A stretch of 18,344 nucleotides of DNA, taken from positions 1-18,344 of the forward strand of contig JAMQCK010000649.1 in NCBI GenBank assembly GCA_024196135.1, read 5' to 3'. The notes below the pieces were generated by a model. That model worked only from the letters and a program-made list of their open reading frames with translations, searched no databases and was not told the DNA's origin. This document shows, in pieces, positions 8,743 to 18,344 of this stretch; position 1 is the first letter of the stretch, and the number at the start of each line of letters is the position of its first letter. The stretch comes from Pleurotus ostreatus/Saccharomyces cerevisiae fusant. Taxonomy: Eukaryota > Opisthokonta. The position numbers and the translations under genes were made by a program.

Positions 8743-8872
8743 CTACGCGTCATAGGATAAGAGGCACCTCCGCGAAGAGACAGGTGTCCGGTACTCGCGC
8801 ATTCTGCTTGCAAGTTCAAGCAGAAAGAATGGGATCCGCCGTATATTGCTTGTGGCGCAAAAGGCGGACAGG

Positions 8873-9370
8873 TCAATGTAGCGGAAGCCCGCAAAGGCCT
8901 ACCCATGACCTGAGAGAGCGAACATGACCTATACAAGCGAGCGAAAAGAACAAAGCTTCTTCGCCTCTTTCAACGTCGCGGTGAATACACGTTAGAGGGC
9001 CCAGGCGGCTGCCTTCACAAAGACGCGCCATGGGAGACAGTAGTTCCTGGGCCTGTGGCTTGATCGACAAGGCGCCTACGTATCGACAAGGCGGCTGCAG
9101 CTCTCCTGTCATAGTATCGGCGACAAAGATTGGTAGGACCGGCTCGGGATATTCGCGGCGCGTCAGATCCGAGGTAGATGCAGACGGAGGAGCAGGAGGG
9201 CGTCGGGAGAGCTGTTTTCGGGACGTGTTATCGGAGGAGGAGGTCTGGAGCATCGACAAGGAGCCTAACGAGCCCGAAGAGGATGAGGGAAGACGACAAG
9301 TCTGGGAGTGGGCGATGGTTTGCGTCATCAAGTGACATAGGGCCACTTTTCCCACGGTTGATCTTCGCAA
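8873..9370 (-). other. Unassigned 165-codon open frame
   Basis: This minus-strand open frame starts at a TTG (9368-9370); its first ATG is at 9328. The peptide has a Ser-rich start, then SDLTRREYPEPVLPIFVADT and CRYVGALSIKPQAQELLSPM. It lies just upstream, in transcription order, of the open frame at 8068-8742. A GTGGGA...CTCCCAG pair at about 9308-9363 could be an intron, but the phases do not connect it cleanly to the short open frame at 9228-9473. Either a fast-evolving spliced gene or chance. Confidence 0.2.
9063..9093. repeat. Short direct repeat, 19-bp period
   Basis: ATCGACAAGGCG occurs at 9063-9074 and again at 9082-9093. A near copy, ATCGACAAGGAGCCTA, is at 9252-9267; it matches the first copy plus flank at 15 of 16 bases. 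No flanking structure suggests a mobile element. Confidence 0.5.
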
Positions 9371-9843
9371 TGTTAGTCATGGACTTGGGATACTGGGTCG
9401 TAACGAGAGCTTCATCCGTCCAGAGAACCTCGAAATTGAACGGAAGCAAGGTGGGAAGATAGCGAGACAACATATCGGTTCACGTACGTGCGCACAGAAA
9501 ATATTTTGCTGTTACTAGTACACTTCGTCTGCTATACCACAAAAGTATGCATGACGAACGCCGACTTTACCACCCACAACGAGCGCGCCTACAAAGAAGG
9601 AGCGCAAATTAGCTAGCAAATCCGTCCAGGAATTTCAAGCCCTCACCTGCACGCGTAGAGACCGCGAGGACGGCGGCACAGGCCCGCCGACCTCGCGTTG
9701 CAGGGAACATTTTACTGAGCTACGTGTGCGTCAGTATCAGGTCTGCTACCCCGAAGATGGACTTATCCTTGAAGAGAAATTGCAGGCTGCTCCCTGACCG
9801 TCCACCGACACACCCATCCCATGGCGGTCTGCTCTCAGCTTAT

Positions 9844-9894
9844 GCCGCAGACGCCCATAACAGGCCACAGGCGCCCATAACAGGCCGCAGACGC
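9844..9894. repeat. 20-bp tandem repeat, about 2.5 copies
   Basis: Unit 1 GCCGCAGACGCCCATAACAG (9844-9863) is followed directly by unit 2 GCCACAGGCGCCCATAACAG (9864-9883, two mismatches) and a partial third unit GCCGCAGACGC (9884-9894). It lies in non-coding sequence and is probably a young minisatellite. Confidence 0.8.
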
Positions 9895-10366
9895 ACGAAG
9901 GATCACAGGGTCCGACCCACAGATGATAAATGCGCGGTACGTTGTCATGCACGACTCAGCACAGCAGAAGGGCAAGCTTAGCTCACGGTGACTCCGTCGT
10001 GGGACGAGCCGTCACCGCGAGGACCACGACCGAGGCTGAGCCAACCGCCAAGGGTTCGAAGCGGGAGAGAAGTGAGAAATCAGCGCCTGACGAGTCCACA
10101 TGAATGATGAGACTCACCAAGAAAAGAGAACGCAAGGCGGGAAGGGCGAGGCTGCTGATAGAAGCGGCGCAATTGACCCCGTATATATATTGCTTGAGCA
10201 GGGGAAGCTGTAGAGAGGCTGTAGAACTTTATTGTCGATGTCTGCCCAAGTCTCAGAAAGTTCTGGGTAAAAATACGCTCTTTGACGCGCCCATAGTGAG
10301 ACAGAAGAATACATGCAGCTTTCAATTTCTATACACGAACCACAATAAATGATGTAAAGCTCCTGA

Positions 10367-11730
10367 TCAGGCAATGGTGTACACCAGCTTCTCGCGGCCG
10401 TAGTTGCCCTCAGCCATGATCTTCAAGCCCTCCTGGATGTCTGTTGAAGTAATTGTCAGAAGGTGAAAATGTTGTTTGACGTATGTCACTCACTCTCGAG
10501 ACCCTGGAGCTTGCGCAGACGCTGAGCCTTGAACTTAGGCGCGCCCTGCCCCGCCTTCCAACCTTCCAAGACCTTCGGCTGGTCGTTTGCCACATAGTCC
10601 AGCGCCCGCGCCTCATCCTCTGGCATCGCCGGGAGCCTCTGCCCGCTGCCAAACACAATCTCGCGCCCGATCTCCGTGTACACCAGCGTGAACTCCGCGC
10701 TCACGTCCGCGCGGCGCTTCGCCACCTCCTCAGAGATCTGCAGCGTCGTGATGACCTTGCCGCCGCGCGTCTTCGACATGGCGTCGATGGTCTTCTCGAC
10801 GGTGCCGCCGCCGGCGATGGTGTCGAGGCCGTAGATGATGCCGTCGGGGCCGGCGGCGGCGTGGATCTTGGAGACGATGTCGGGGTCCTTGTAGTCGAAG
10901 GTGAAGTCGGCGCCGAGGGACTTGAGCTCGTCCCAGACGGCGGGGGAGCCGGTGACGAAGACGGTGAGGCCGGAGAGCTTGGCAAGCTGTACGGCGTGGT
11001 GGCCGACGGCGCTTGAGCCGCCCCAGATGAGGATCTTCTCGTTCGAGGGAGTAGTGAAAGGCTTGGGCACGCCCAGCCGCATGTAGAGTGCTTGGACTGC
11101 GGTGAGATGGGGGATCTGCCAGATCGTGAGCTCCAGTTACGGAGACACTTAGGCAGACAAAATATACCGGGAAAGACGCCGCCTCTTCATAAGTCATGCC
11201 CTCCGGAAGCTTGAATGCTACGGCGCTATTAAAGCGGGCATACTCGGCGAAAGCACCATTGTCCGTCTGCCACGAGGAACCATACCTTTGAGGTGGTGTG
11301 AGTGCAATGTTCGTGCGAGAAAGGGGAGAGAAACTCACGTAAAAGCCGCCGTCCGGTCGCCGACCTTCAGATGCTTAACGGCGGACCCGACCTTTACGAC
11401 GTCTCCCGCGGCGTCGCACCCAGCGATGGTCCCAGCCTTACCCACTCGGAAAACGTGCTGTCGGAGGCATCAGTGCCCGATGTGAAGTGCCGACTTCGAA
11501 GCTGATGCACCTTCCAGTCAGTGGGGTTCAAGCCCACCGCTCTCACACGGACCTAGAATGTACGATGAGCACAGGATAGTGAGGCAGAAAGAGAGGCGAC
11601 GTACTATGATGTCGTTGTCAGCCAGGTTCTGCACCTTCTCCTGCGAGGCCCAAGGAATGGTGACGACTTGCACGCCCGTCTTGTCAGGAAGGATCTGTAG
11701 CGCTTTGATGCTTTCGGGGAGAGTAGACAT
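10367..11730 (-). CDS. Medium-chain dehydrogenase/reductase, GroES-like (copy A)
   Basis: Model: complement(join(10367..10440,10494..11115,11168..11285,11339..11457,11511..11552,11605..11730)), six exons, 366 residues. It belongs to the zinc-independent MDR family (quinone oxidoreductase / ToxD-type trans-enoyl reductase), cytosolic NAD(P)H-dependent enzymes reducing activated double bonds. Evidence: GroES-like N-terminus with VRAVGLNPTDWK, GTIAGCDAAGDVVKVG and VGDRTAAF; MTYEEAASFP; then the Rossmann fold with ILIWGGSSAVGHHAVQLAKL, SLGADFTFDYKD and GIIYGLDT; and C-terminal EGWKAGQGAPKFK and YGREKLVYTIA. The structural-zinc cysteine cluster of alcohol dehydrogenases is absent. It is a clear paralogue of the gene at 16854-18115. 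Two introns, after NDII and after ASFP, are missing there. The substrate cannot be told. A TATA block lies about 100 bases upstream. Confidence 0.88.
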
Positions 11731-12489
11731 GGTTGGATAGTGGGAGAAAGTAGAGAGGTGCAGCAGATGCAGAAGATAGGAAAGACCTCGTTAGGTTGAT
11801 GATGGTGAGAATCTTCTTCCCCATACTTATATGCCTCCGGGTAAGCGGCAGCCTCCGTACGTGAAAAGAGCAGCGAGGTCCTCGCGGGGCCCCTCCCTCG
11901 TCCCTTCAGCAATCACGACTCCCTGCGCCACCAATCGCCCACTCATCCGACTCGCTGTCGCCAGAGACCGTGGAGACCTTCGTTCAGTAAGGCGCAAGCT
12001 CGTTCTGGTAATGCTTGATAATACAGGCGTTTGAGATGATCAATGATTAGCGAAGTCGCGTGAGACGATTATATGTCGAGGCCCTGAGACAGACGTTGAC
12101 GGATGAATAGGCCGGTTCTTCTAACCGTAGCTGCACCAAGCCGTATTGCGTCGCTATCCAGCTGCATTCCGCGGGACAAGGCCGTTCATAAGCCCTGTAT
12201 AATCCAGGAAAGTACTGCACTGCTTGGGGACACGTCACAGTACGCGCTTACCAGCGATATGCCGCAAAGGCTTGAGCTTTTCTCAAGAGCTTACTTTTGC
12301 TGAGGGAAGGCATTGCGGCGCAAGGTGGGACATCGTCGTTCGGGTTCAAGATAAAGCACGTGCGGGGGCCCGCCGAGCCACGCCGGCATTGTCCGACGCT
12401 CTCCATAAATTGCCCAATTTGGAACATTCAGTTGCTGCTTTGTAGTCTATGCATCGTCACTGGTATGTACATTTTCTGTTGTTATTATA
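11731..12489. other. Intergenic region: MDR-A promoter and aminopeptidase 3' flank
   Basis: 759 bases between the MDR-A start codon and the aminopeptidase stop, both genes on minus. A TATA-containing block is at 11826-11840. Downstream of the aminopeptidase stop the minus strand is AT-rich (TATAATAACAAC), where a 3' end is expected. No gene, tRNA or repeat is seen in the rest. Confidence 0.6.
11826..11840 (-). promoter_or_regulatory. TATA-box block of MDR copy A
   Basis: The minus strand reads CCGGAGGCATATAAG; the TATAAG core is at 11826-11831, about 100 bases before the ATG at 11730. A near-identical block, CCGGGGCATATAAAG, precedes copy B at almost the same distance. Conservation between paralogues supports a functional core promoter. 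Confidence 0.65.
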
Positions 12490-15400
12490 TCATTTTTCGG
12501 CATACCGCTCATCCAACCAGTGCTTTAGGTCCTCCGTAGAGCGACCGATGTAAGTGAAGCGCGCCTTGACGCTATCTAGCGCCTGTGCGAGCGACATGTC
12601 GTACTTGGACGTGTCCTTGTCCTGCAACGAATTCATTAGCGAGGAAGATCAACATCATGAGCCAAGAATACACACTGCGAAAAAGGCCTTCGTCTCCTCG
12701 TAGTCCTTCTTTGTCGATAGAGATTCAATGGGAGCCTGAATGATGCGGCCGAGCGAGAAGGTACCCTCGAAGCGCTTGTAGATCTACAGCCCAGAGTAAG
12801 CTTATCTTCCGAGACCACGATCAGCCAGAACTCACCGTGTCAAAGTTATCCTTGAGGAGCGAGGCGAGCATGCGGCGCGCGGCTGGGTTTGCCTGCAACC
12901 CACGGAAGAATTGGGGCATGTCTCCGTCTACAGCCTCCTTCAGCACGTAGTACTTCGTCTCCTCCAGCAAAGCCTGGTCTACAGTCGAGCACATCGCAAC
13001 TCTGTCAGTGTATTGTCAGGAAAGCGATATTCGATAGGAGACAAACGACGAGCGCGTACATGGCGGCGGCACGGAACGTAGGCGTCTTCGGATTCTTGAG
13101 CGCTTGCTTCATCCTTTCGAACTCCGCGCGGCCACCGTTCTTCACCGCCTGAGGATCTTAGATCAAAAGTCCATTTGCGGCAAAGTCATAAGCGGCCTCA
13201 CATGCACAAAAGTGGCCCGCAAAAGATCGGCAGGGATCAAGGAATCGTCGCCGTTCTCCACGAAGGGCGCGAAACGGCGCTTGAGCTCGGCGATGACTCT
13301 GCACTCGTCGTTAGTCGTACATTCTGGAAGAGCAATCATCAGAAGCGCACTTGGGCTCGTCGCTATCAGCGGATTGAGAAATGGCAAGGGTACGCAGCTG
13401 CGTAACGTCTGGATGGTCCGAGCCTGAGTATTCGTAGCCGAGCTTGTCGACGATGGGGACGAAAAGGGACTACCGAGATCGTGTCAGACGCCTTTGGGGA
13501 GCACAGAAACTAGAGAGAGCACTCACACGACTAAAAGCCTTGAGTCTGCCAACGACATCCTCGTGCTCCCACCAGACGGAGATCAGCGAGCTCAGGTGGC
13601 TCGCAATGGTCTCCCACACGATGTCTATAGCACATCTAGTCAGCTCACACACTTTACTCTCAGCAAGCTTCCTCGTCACTCACACTCCTTCTCATCCCTC
13701 AACAGTTCCACCAACGTCAGCGAGCTGCTCAGCTTCGACAGCCCCGCCTTCGCTGTCGCAAAGGCATCGTTGATGAGGCCGATGCGGTCATCGAGCGTGT
13801 ACAGCGAGTCCTCCTTCGCGGCCTCCAGGCCGATCTGCGCGAGGCGCTCGGGCGTGTAGAGGACGTGGTAGACGCCGGTGGTGCCCGCGTTGAGCTTGAA
13901 AGGCTTGCTGGTGTCGATGGCATAGGAATTCTCGCGCTCGCTGAGAATAGAGCGGTCGATGGTAGGCTTGTCGCCGCCGTCGCGGATAAGGATGGCAAGG
14001 GGGACGTTCCTGGGTTATGCGTTTGAAAAAGGGCGCGGAAGATGAGAGCGACTCACGTACCAGATATTCTCGTTGTCCTTTGGGTCCGCCGGACCGCTCT
14101 CAAGAAATCTGTCCTGACGAACTTTGATGCCGTTCGCGTCCTCGGAAACAGTGATAACAGGGAAGCCGATCTGGCAATCAATAGTGTCAGTCATCAAGCG
14201 TCTGCAGCTCAGCACCGGATGCTCACCTTGTTGACCCAGTTGGACATCAAGGCGACGACGTCCTGACCTGGAGTGAAATATACTGAGCGAAGGCCCGAAC
14301 ATCCAGAAATCAAGGGACAAACCAGTAGCGGTCGTTATACCCTTCCAAAGATCCTCGGTAACGCTGCTGCCGAACAGGTGATCCTTGAGGTAAAGCGAGA
14401 CGCCTTTGAGAAACTTGTCCTCGCCGACATGCGTGGCTAACATGCGGAGGACTGCACGAAGATCAGTAGGCGCATGGGCTGCCAAACGGAGCGAGACAGA
14501 CCGGACGCAGCCTTCGAGTACGACAGACTATCAAAGATCTAAATCGTGGTGAGGGCTTGTTCAGATTAATAATTGGGTGTAGGCAGACCTGGTAGACACG
14601 GCTGGCATCCGGGCACTCGACCTCGATGGGATGCGACGAGAGCTTCGCGTCCAAAGACAGCGCACGTGACAAATGCTGGTTGATGAACTGCGAAGTGAGC
14701 TTCCACTCAGGGAAGACCTTATCCGTGATGACGAGATCACCCATCTGTTGTCAATAATGGCTCAGTATTTTCTCCTCCATGCACACAGCTACAGAAATTC
14801 ACGCACGAGCGTAGCAAACCCCTCATTCAGATAGAGGTTGTCCCACCACTTCATCGTCGTGATGTTCCCGAACCACATGTGCGCGATTTCATGACTCTGG
14901 ACGGTTGCGACCCAGGTTTTCGTCTTCAAATCGGCGTGCTCGGGGTCGAGGAGGAGAAGAGACGTGCTGCCGATAATGAGACCCCAGTTCTCCATGGCGC
15001 CGTCGAAGTCGGACACCTATGGGAAGCATCAGTCAGGAACAATTGAGGCGCGAACATGGTCCACTCACAACGAGGGTATCAAGCTTGGGGAGCGGGTAGC
15101 CGACGTCGAAGACTTGTTCGTATAGCGGGAGGAACTTCGCCTTGACATCGAGGGCAAATTGCGCCTGGTGGATGTTGTCCTTGGTCGCTGAAGCACAAGT
15201 GAGACGAAGAAAGGGAATAAAGTATCACAATTCCACCTACCAAAAATCCGCAGCGGGAGCTCCTTACCGCTCACAGGTAACTTGACCGTGGACTCGAGCT
15301 TCTCGAAGTCGCCGTTTGCCCATGCGACGAGGTAGGTGCTCATCGGTGGCGTGGTCGCGAACTTGGTGATCTTCCACTTGCCCTCCGTGCAAGCGCTCGC

Positions 15401-16107
15401 AAGCAAGTTCGCAAGGTCGGCGTTCGGTGGGAGGGCGCTACTACCGGACTCATGAACCGTCTCGGAAATATCGTCCATGTTCGACAGATTGACCGTGCCG
15501 TCGCGGGAGACCATGGTGATTGCGAAGGTCGCCTTTAGGAGCGGCTCATCCCAGCAAGGGAAGGCGCGCCGGGCGGCCGTGGGCTGGAACTGGGTAAGGG
15601 CGTAGTGTTTCTTGACGCCGTTCTCCTCCCAGGCGCCCCGGTAGTAGGCCGCCAGGCTTTCAGAGAGGGGTGCATGGAATGGGATGGTAAGAAGTGCGGT
15701 TGAGCCGGCAGGAAGAGCGGTAGGGAATGAGACGTTAAGGCGTTCCTGAGTCTTCTCAATGGACGCGTTAGATTGAACCTGTTCTGTCTGTAGAGAGTCG
15801 GACCAAACGCGTCTGCGGTCGACGAAGTGAGATATCTGTACTGATGAGGGACTTGACTTGGACATACGCGGGCGATAATTCCAGTTCAGATGAGTTGAGA
15901 ACAAGGTCCTTCGTGTTCTCCTTGATCTCAAGGCTGACAGCCGGGTTCAGCTAATGAGAGGCTCAGCAAGAAGAGAGCATACCTGATCTTCACGAACCCG
16001 CGAAAAGTGAGCTTCTCAAGGTCGGTTTGCACAGTGACATCGTAGTGAGTGGGGCGGACGTTCGTCGGGAGCCTGTACTTGGTCTCTTCCCCTTCGGTGG
16101 TCGACAT
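12490..16107 (-). CDS. M1 family zinc aminopeptidase (puromycin-sensitive / Ape2-Aap1 type)
   Basis: Model: complement(join(12490..12621,12676..12783,12836..13001,13060..13148,13202..13298,13351..13469,13527..13624,13684..14009,14061..14170,14227..14267,14323..14451,14502..14538,14589..14744,14807..15016,15069..15187,15241..15812,15868..15933,15983..16107)), 18 exons, 899 residues, full family length. It removes N-terminal residues from peptides, probably in the cytosol, since no signal peptide or anchor is seen. N-terminal beta domain: YRLPTNVRPTHYDVTVQTD and RRAFPCWDEP (144-153). Catalytic domain: GAMEN exopeptidase motif (300-304), HEIAH (336-340), and NEGFATL with Glu359, which gives zinc ligands H336, H340 and E359 with E337 catalytic; Tyr423 (SLSYSKAAS) is the expected transition-state tyrosine. 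An ERAP1-C-like helical domain follows, ending EDLKHWLDERYAEK. The exon-3 acceptor (CGCAG at 15813-15815) and the donor T|GTGAGT at 13683-13684 are the only choices that keep frame. Confidence 0.95.
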
Positions 16108-16853
16108 AGTTCGTCTGGAGATGAGGGGGGTGACGGTACGAGGAACGATGGAAGATGGCGAGAGCTAAATCTGAACCACGGACTGATGCACTACCCAGGA
16201 CTGACTGGCTATGACTCCGAGGAAGGATAGCCAGCATGCGCGTATCATTGCGCCACTGTTCCTGGCTGCGTCGTTATCATGTCCAGCGGTAATATGGCTT
16301 GCTGTACGCATCTCAAGCTGATGATGTCGTGCGAAATAATTGAGACGAGTGTCAGCGAGGAAACGTATGCCCTCAGCGGGAGAGATCCTGCAACATGTGC
16401 GTATGCATGCCAGGCAATGTCAATGGCGTGGTCAGAGACTCAGAGTCCCAGCCAGTCGCGAGGTCTGTTCGAATGAGATCCGTTCTCTTGATTGAAGGCA
16501 TCGGTGTGGAAGTACGAAGATCATCAACGTTCGTGTTCAAAGGTAAACACGTGCTACGCAGAGCACGCTACCGACCGGCAATACCCGGGCTGCACAAACT
16601 TACCGTATTTGGCAACCTTTGTTCTGCCAGACAGCAACCTGCTCGAGCTTACGGTCGCCTTTGCGCGGGCTGAAGAGTTCGTATGCTACGATCTTGACTG
16701 ACGTCGTCTCTGAGCAGGCACTGACGCACCTGCTTACGATACTGCACGCGCGCCACAATCAGGAGAGGGATAGGCCGGCAATGCGCCCATGAGTTTACAC
16801 ATTTATAAGGATATTACTGTACATGTTACTTTTGGTCCTTGTGGTGAAGTCCT
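16108..16853. other. Intergenic region: aminopeptidase promoter and MDR-B 3' flank
   Basis: 746 bases between the aminopeptidase start codon and the stop of MDR copy B. Open frames are short and on the wrong strand for either gene. No TATA box close to the aminopeptidase start, tRNA, repeat or other element is recognised. Confidence 0.6.
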
Positions 16854-18115
16854 TCATGCAATAGTGTATACAAGCTTCTCGCGTCCGTACGCGCCATCAG
16901 CCATGATCTTCAGACCCTCCTGGATGTCTGCAAACTAGGTTAGAAGGTGGGTATAGAAAGAAGGTGAATCGCACTCACTCTCAAGACCTCCGGGCAACTT
17001 GCGCAAGCGCTGCGTCTTGAACTTGGGCGCGCCCTGCCCCGCCTTCCAGCCCTCCAACAGCTTCGGCATATCCTTCGACACATACTCCAGCGTCCGCCTC
17101 TCATCCTCCTTGTCCGCCGGGAACGTCGCGACGTGCGCGAACGTCAGCTCGTACCCGAGCTCCGTGTACACGAGCGTGAAGTCCACCTTCACGTTCGCCC
17201 GCCGCGCCTTTGTCTCGTCCGAGATCGGGAGCGTCGTGATCACCGTGCCGCCGCGCGTCTTCGAGAGTGCGTCAACCACGGCGTCCGTCGAGCCCTTCTC
17301 CGCGACGGTGTCGAAGCCGTAGATGATGCCCTCGGGGCCCGCGGCGGCGGTGATCTTCGCCACGACCTCCGGGTCCTTGTAGTCGAACGTGTGGTCCGCG
17401 CCGAGCGCCTTGAGCTCGTCCCACGCCGCGGGAGAAGCCGTGACGAAGACCTTGAGGCCGGAGAGCTTGGCGAGCTGCACGGCGTGGTGACCGACGGCGG
17501 TGGAGCCGCCCCAAATGAGGATGGACTCGTTCGCGGGGGTGGTGAGGGGCTTGGGGATGTTGAGGCGCATGTAGAGGGCTTGGGCGGCGGTGAGGTGGGG
17601 GATCGGGAAGGAGGCGGCCTCCTCGTAGGTCATGTCGTCGGGGAGCTTGAAGGAGACGTGGGCCTTGAAGCGCACGTACTCGGCGTACGCGCCGTTGTCC
17701 TTTTGCCAGGAGCCACCGAAGCTAAGAAAGAAGTTAGTATGAAGAATGCGGCGAGCGAAGGGAAGTAACGCACTTGAACCCAGCCGCGCGGTCGCCAACC
17801 TTAAGGTGCTTGACTGCCGCGCCGACCTTGACGACATCGCCAGCAGCATCGCAGCCCAGGATCGTACCCGGCGTGCCCCACTGGCCAAGAGCGTGCTGAA
17901 AGGCGCGTCAGCAACTGAATTCCCTTCTACCGATCTCCCAAACGCACCTTCCAATCCGTGGGGTTCAACCCAGCAGCGCGAACGCGCACAACAATCTCAT
18001 CATCGGCGAGGTTCTTCACCTTCTCCTGGGACGCCCAGGGGATGGTCACAACCTGCACGCCCTTCCGCTCGGGGAGGACCTGCAGCGCCTTGATGGTCTC
18101 GGGGAGCGCAGACAT
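16854..18115 (-). CDS. Medium-chain dehydrogenase/reductase, GroES-like (copy B)
   Basis: Model: complement(join(16854..16927,16979..17721,17774..17895,17948..18115)), four exons, 368 residues. Same family as copy A: NAD(P)H-dependent, zinc-independent MDR (ToxD/quinone-reductase type). Motifs: VRVRAAGLNPTDWK, GTILGCDAAGDVVKVG, MTYEEAASFPIPHLTAAQAL, Rossmann ILIWGGSTAVGHHAVQLAKL, ALGADHTFDYKD, GIIYGFDTVAEKG, EGWKAGQGAPKFK and a terminus YGREKLVYTIA. By eye about 70-75 percent of residues match copy A over the catalytic half. Splice sites after PTDWK, after GF(N) and within LE(N) are shared with copy A; its two other introns are absent here. Third positions are strongly C/G (Lys nearly always AAG, Leu CTC/CTG), suggesting high expression. 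ATG at 18115 aligns with that of copy A. Substrate unknown. Confidence 0.9.
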
Positions 18116-18220
18116 GGTGAGGTTGTCGTGAATGTGGTGAAGCAAAGAGACGGGATCTGCGAGGAAAGAAGAGCGTATGGTCAACAGCGAGTTCCTTGGC
18201 GAAGACGCCAGGTGCGCGAC

Positions 18221-18235
18221 CTTTATATGCCCCGG
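18221..18235 (-). promoter_or_regulatory. TATA-box block of MDR copy B
   Basis: The minus strand reads CCGGGGCATATAAAG; TATAAA is at 18222-18227, about 112 bases before the ATG at 18115. It matches the block before copy A except for a shifted A/G. This is the best core-promoter element in the window. Confidence 0.7.
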
Positions 18236-18344
18236 CCATCGGGCGGCACGTTCATCCGGAAGACTCTTCGTCCTACCGGAAGAAACTTGTGGTGAAGGTT
18301 CTCGTCCAGTCATCGAAAAGTTCGCTCCATAATGCTTGCTAATG

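Larger units (their letters stand above)
7349..10366. other. 3-kb gene-poor region
   Basis: This lies between the start of the TmpA-like gene and the stop of MDR copy A. The first 100 or so bases are the TmpA-like promoter and a pyrimidine-rich leader (minus strand). The rest has lower coding potential than the flanks, with no recognised domain, tRNA, transposase or reverse transcriptase. It contains two minus-strand open frames longer than expected (8068-8742 and 8873-9370), weaker ones (7476-7844, 9228-9473), and small repeats near 9063 and 9844. It could hold a lineage-specific gene, a decayed gene or a long regulatory region. Confidence 0.5.

Noticed and set aside
10040..10075. tRNA B-box-like GGTTCGAAGC
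   Set aside because: No matching A box, acceptor stem or anticodon arm can be folded around it.
7349..10366. Transposon or retroelement in the gene-poor region
   Set aside because: No terminal repeats, target duplications, reverse transcriptase, integrase or transposase motifs were seen by eye.
17133..17768. 211-codon plus-strand open frame
   Set aside because: Antisense to MDR copy B, very rich in Arg, Glu, Gly and Val; a shadow frame. The same holds for 10483-11016 opposite copy A.
1..18344. Biosynthetic gene cluster built around the two MDR enzymes
   Set aside because: No polyketide synthase, NRPS, terpene synthase, P450 or cluster regulator is present; the neighbours are mainly housekeeping-type genes.
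1..18344. CRISPR array, phage or bacterial operon features
   Set aside because: Spliced genes throughout and no regularly spaced repeats; the DNA is eukaryotic nuclear.

Overview
The window looks like nuclear DNA of a filamentous basidiomycete, probably an Agaricomycete. The reading frames are cut by many introns of about 45-60 bases with GT...AG borders. Coding parts are GC-rich with C/G third positions, and the proteins have fungal-type family members. No bacterial, phage or organelle features were seen. All exon structures were worked out by hand from splice signals, frame continuity and family motifs. In each of the six multi-exon models every exon length agrees with its phase.

Layout, left to right: (1) the 3' end of a plus-strand transporter, probably an MFS permease (1-141). 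(2) A PTAR1/Ecm9-like protein prenyltransferase alpha-subunit gene on minus (345-1442), separated by only 87 bases from the start codon of (3) a plus-strand gene for an acidic protein with GGGF(I/L) repeats and a helical EF-hand-like C-terminus (1530-2601). (4) A convergent minus-strand, 12-exon gene of the DUF1917/BLES03 (UPF0696) family with a fungal tail of KPPS octapeptide repeats (2715-4636). (5) A minus-strand gene for a polytopic TmpA-like membrane flavo-oxidoreductase (5489-7348), whose stop codon seems to be split by an intron and whose 3' flank holds a 13-bp perfect hairpin. (6) About 3 kb with no recognisable gene (7349-10366) but with two unexplained long open frames and small repeats. 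(7) A minus-strand medium-chain dehydrogenase/reductase, MDR copy A (10367-11730). (8) An 18-exon M1 zinc aminopeptidase of 899 residues (12490-16107). (9) A second, clearly paralogous MDR, copy B (16854-18115).

The last three genes lie head to tail on the minus strand, so the aminopeptidase is sandwiched between two MDR paralogues. The paralogues share three intron positions and a TATA-box block about 100 bases before their ATGs, but differ by two introns. I see no biosynthetic cluster and no defence or mobile system. Most genes look like ordinary cellular functions: protein prenylation, peptide turnover and redox chemistry. The most interesting items are the 87-bp divergent promoter, the stop-splitting intron, the 3'-flank hairpin, the two low-complexity repeat proteins, the MDR pair, and the unexplained open frames around 8.0-9.4 kb.
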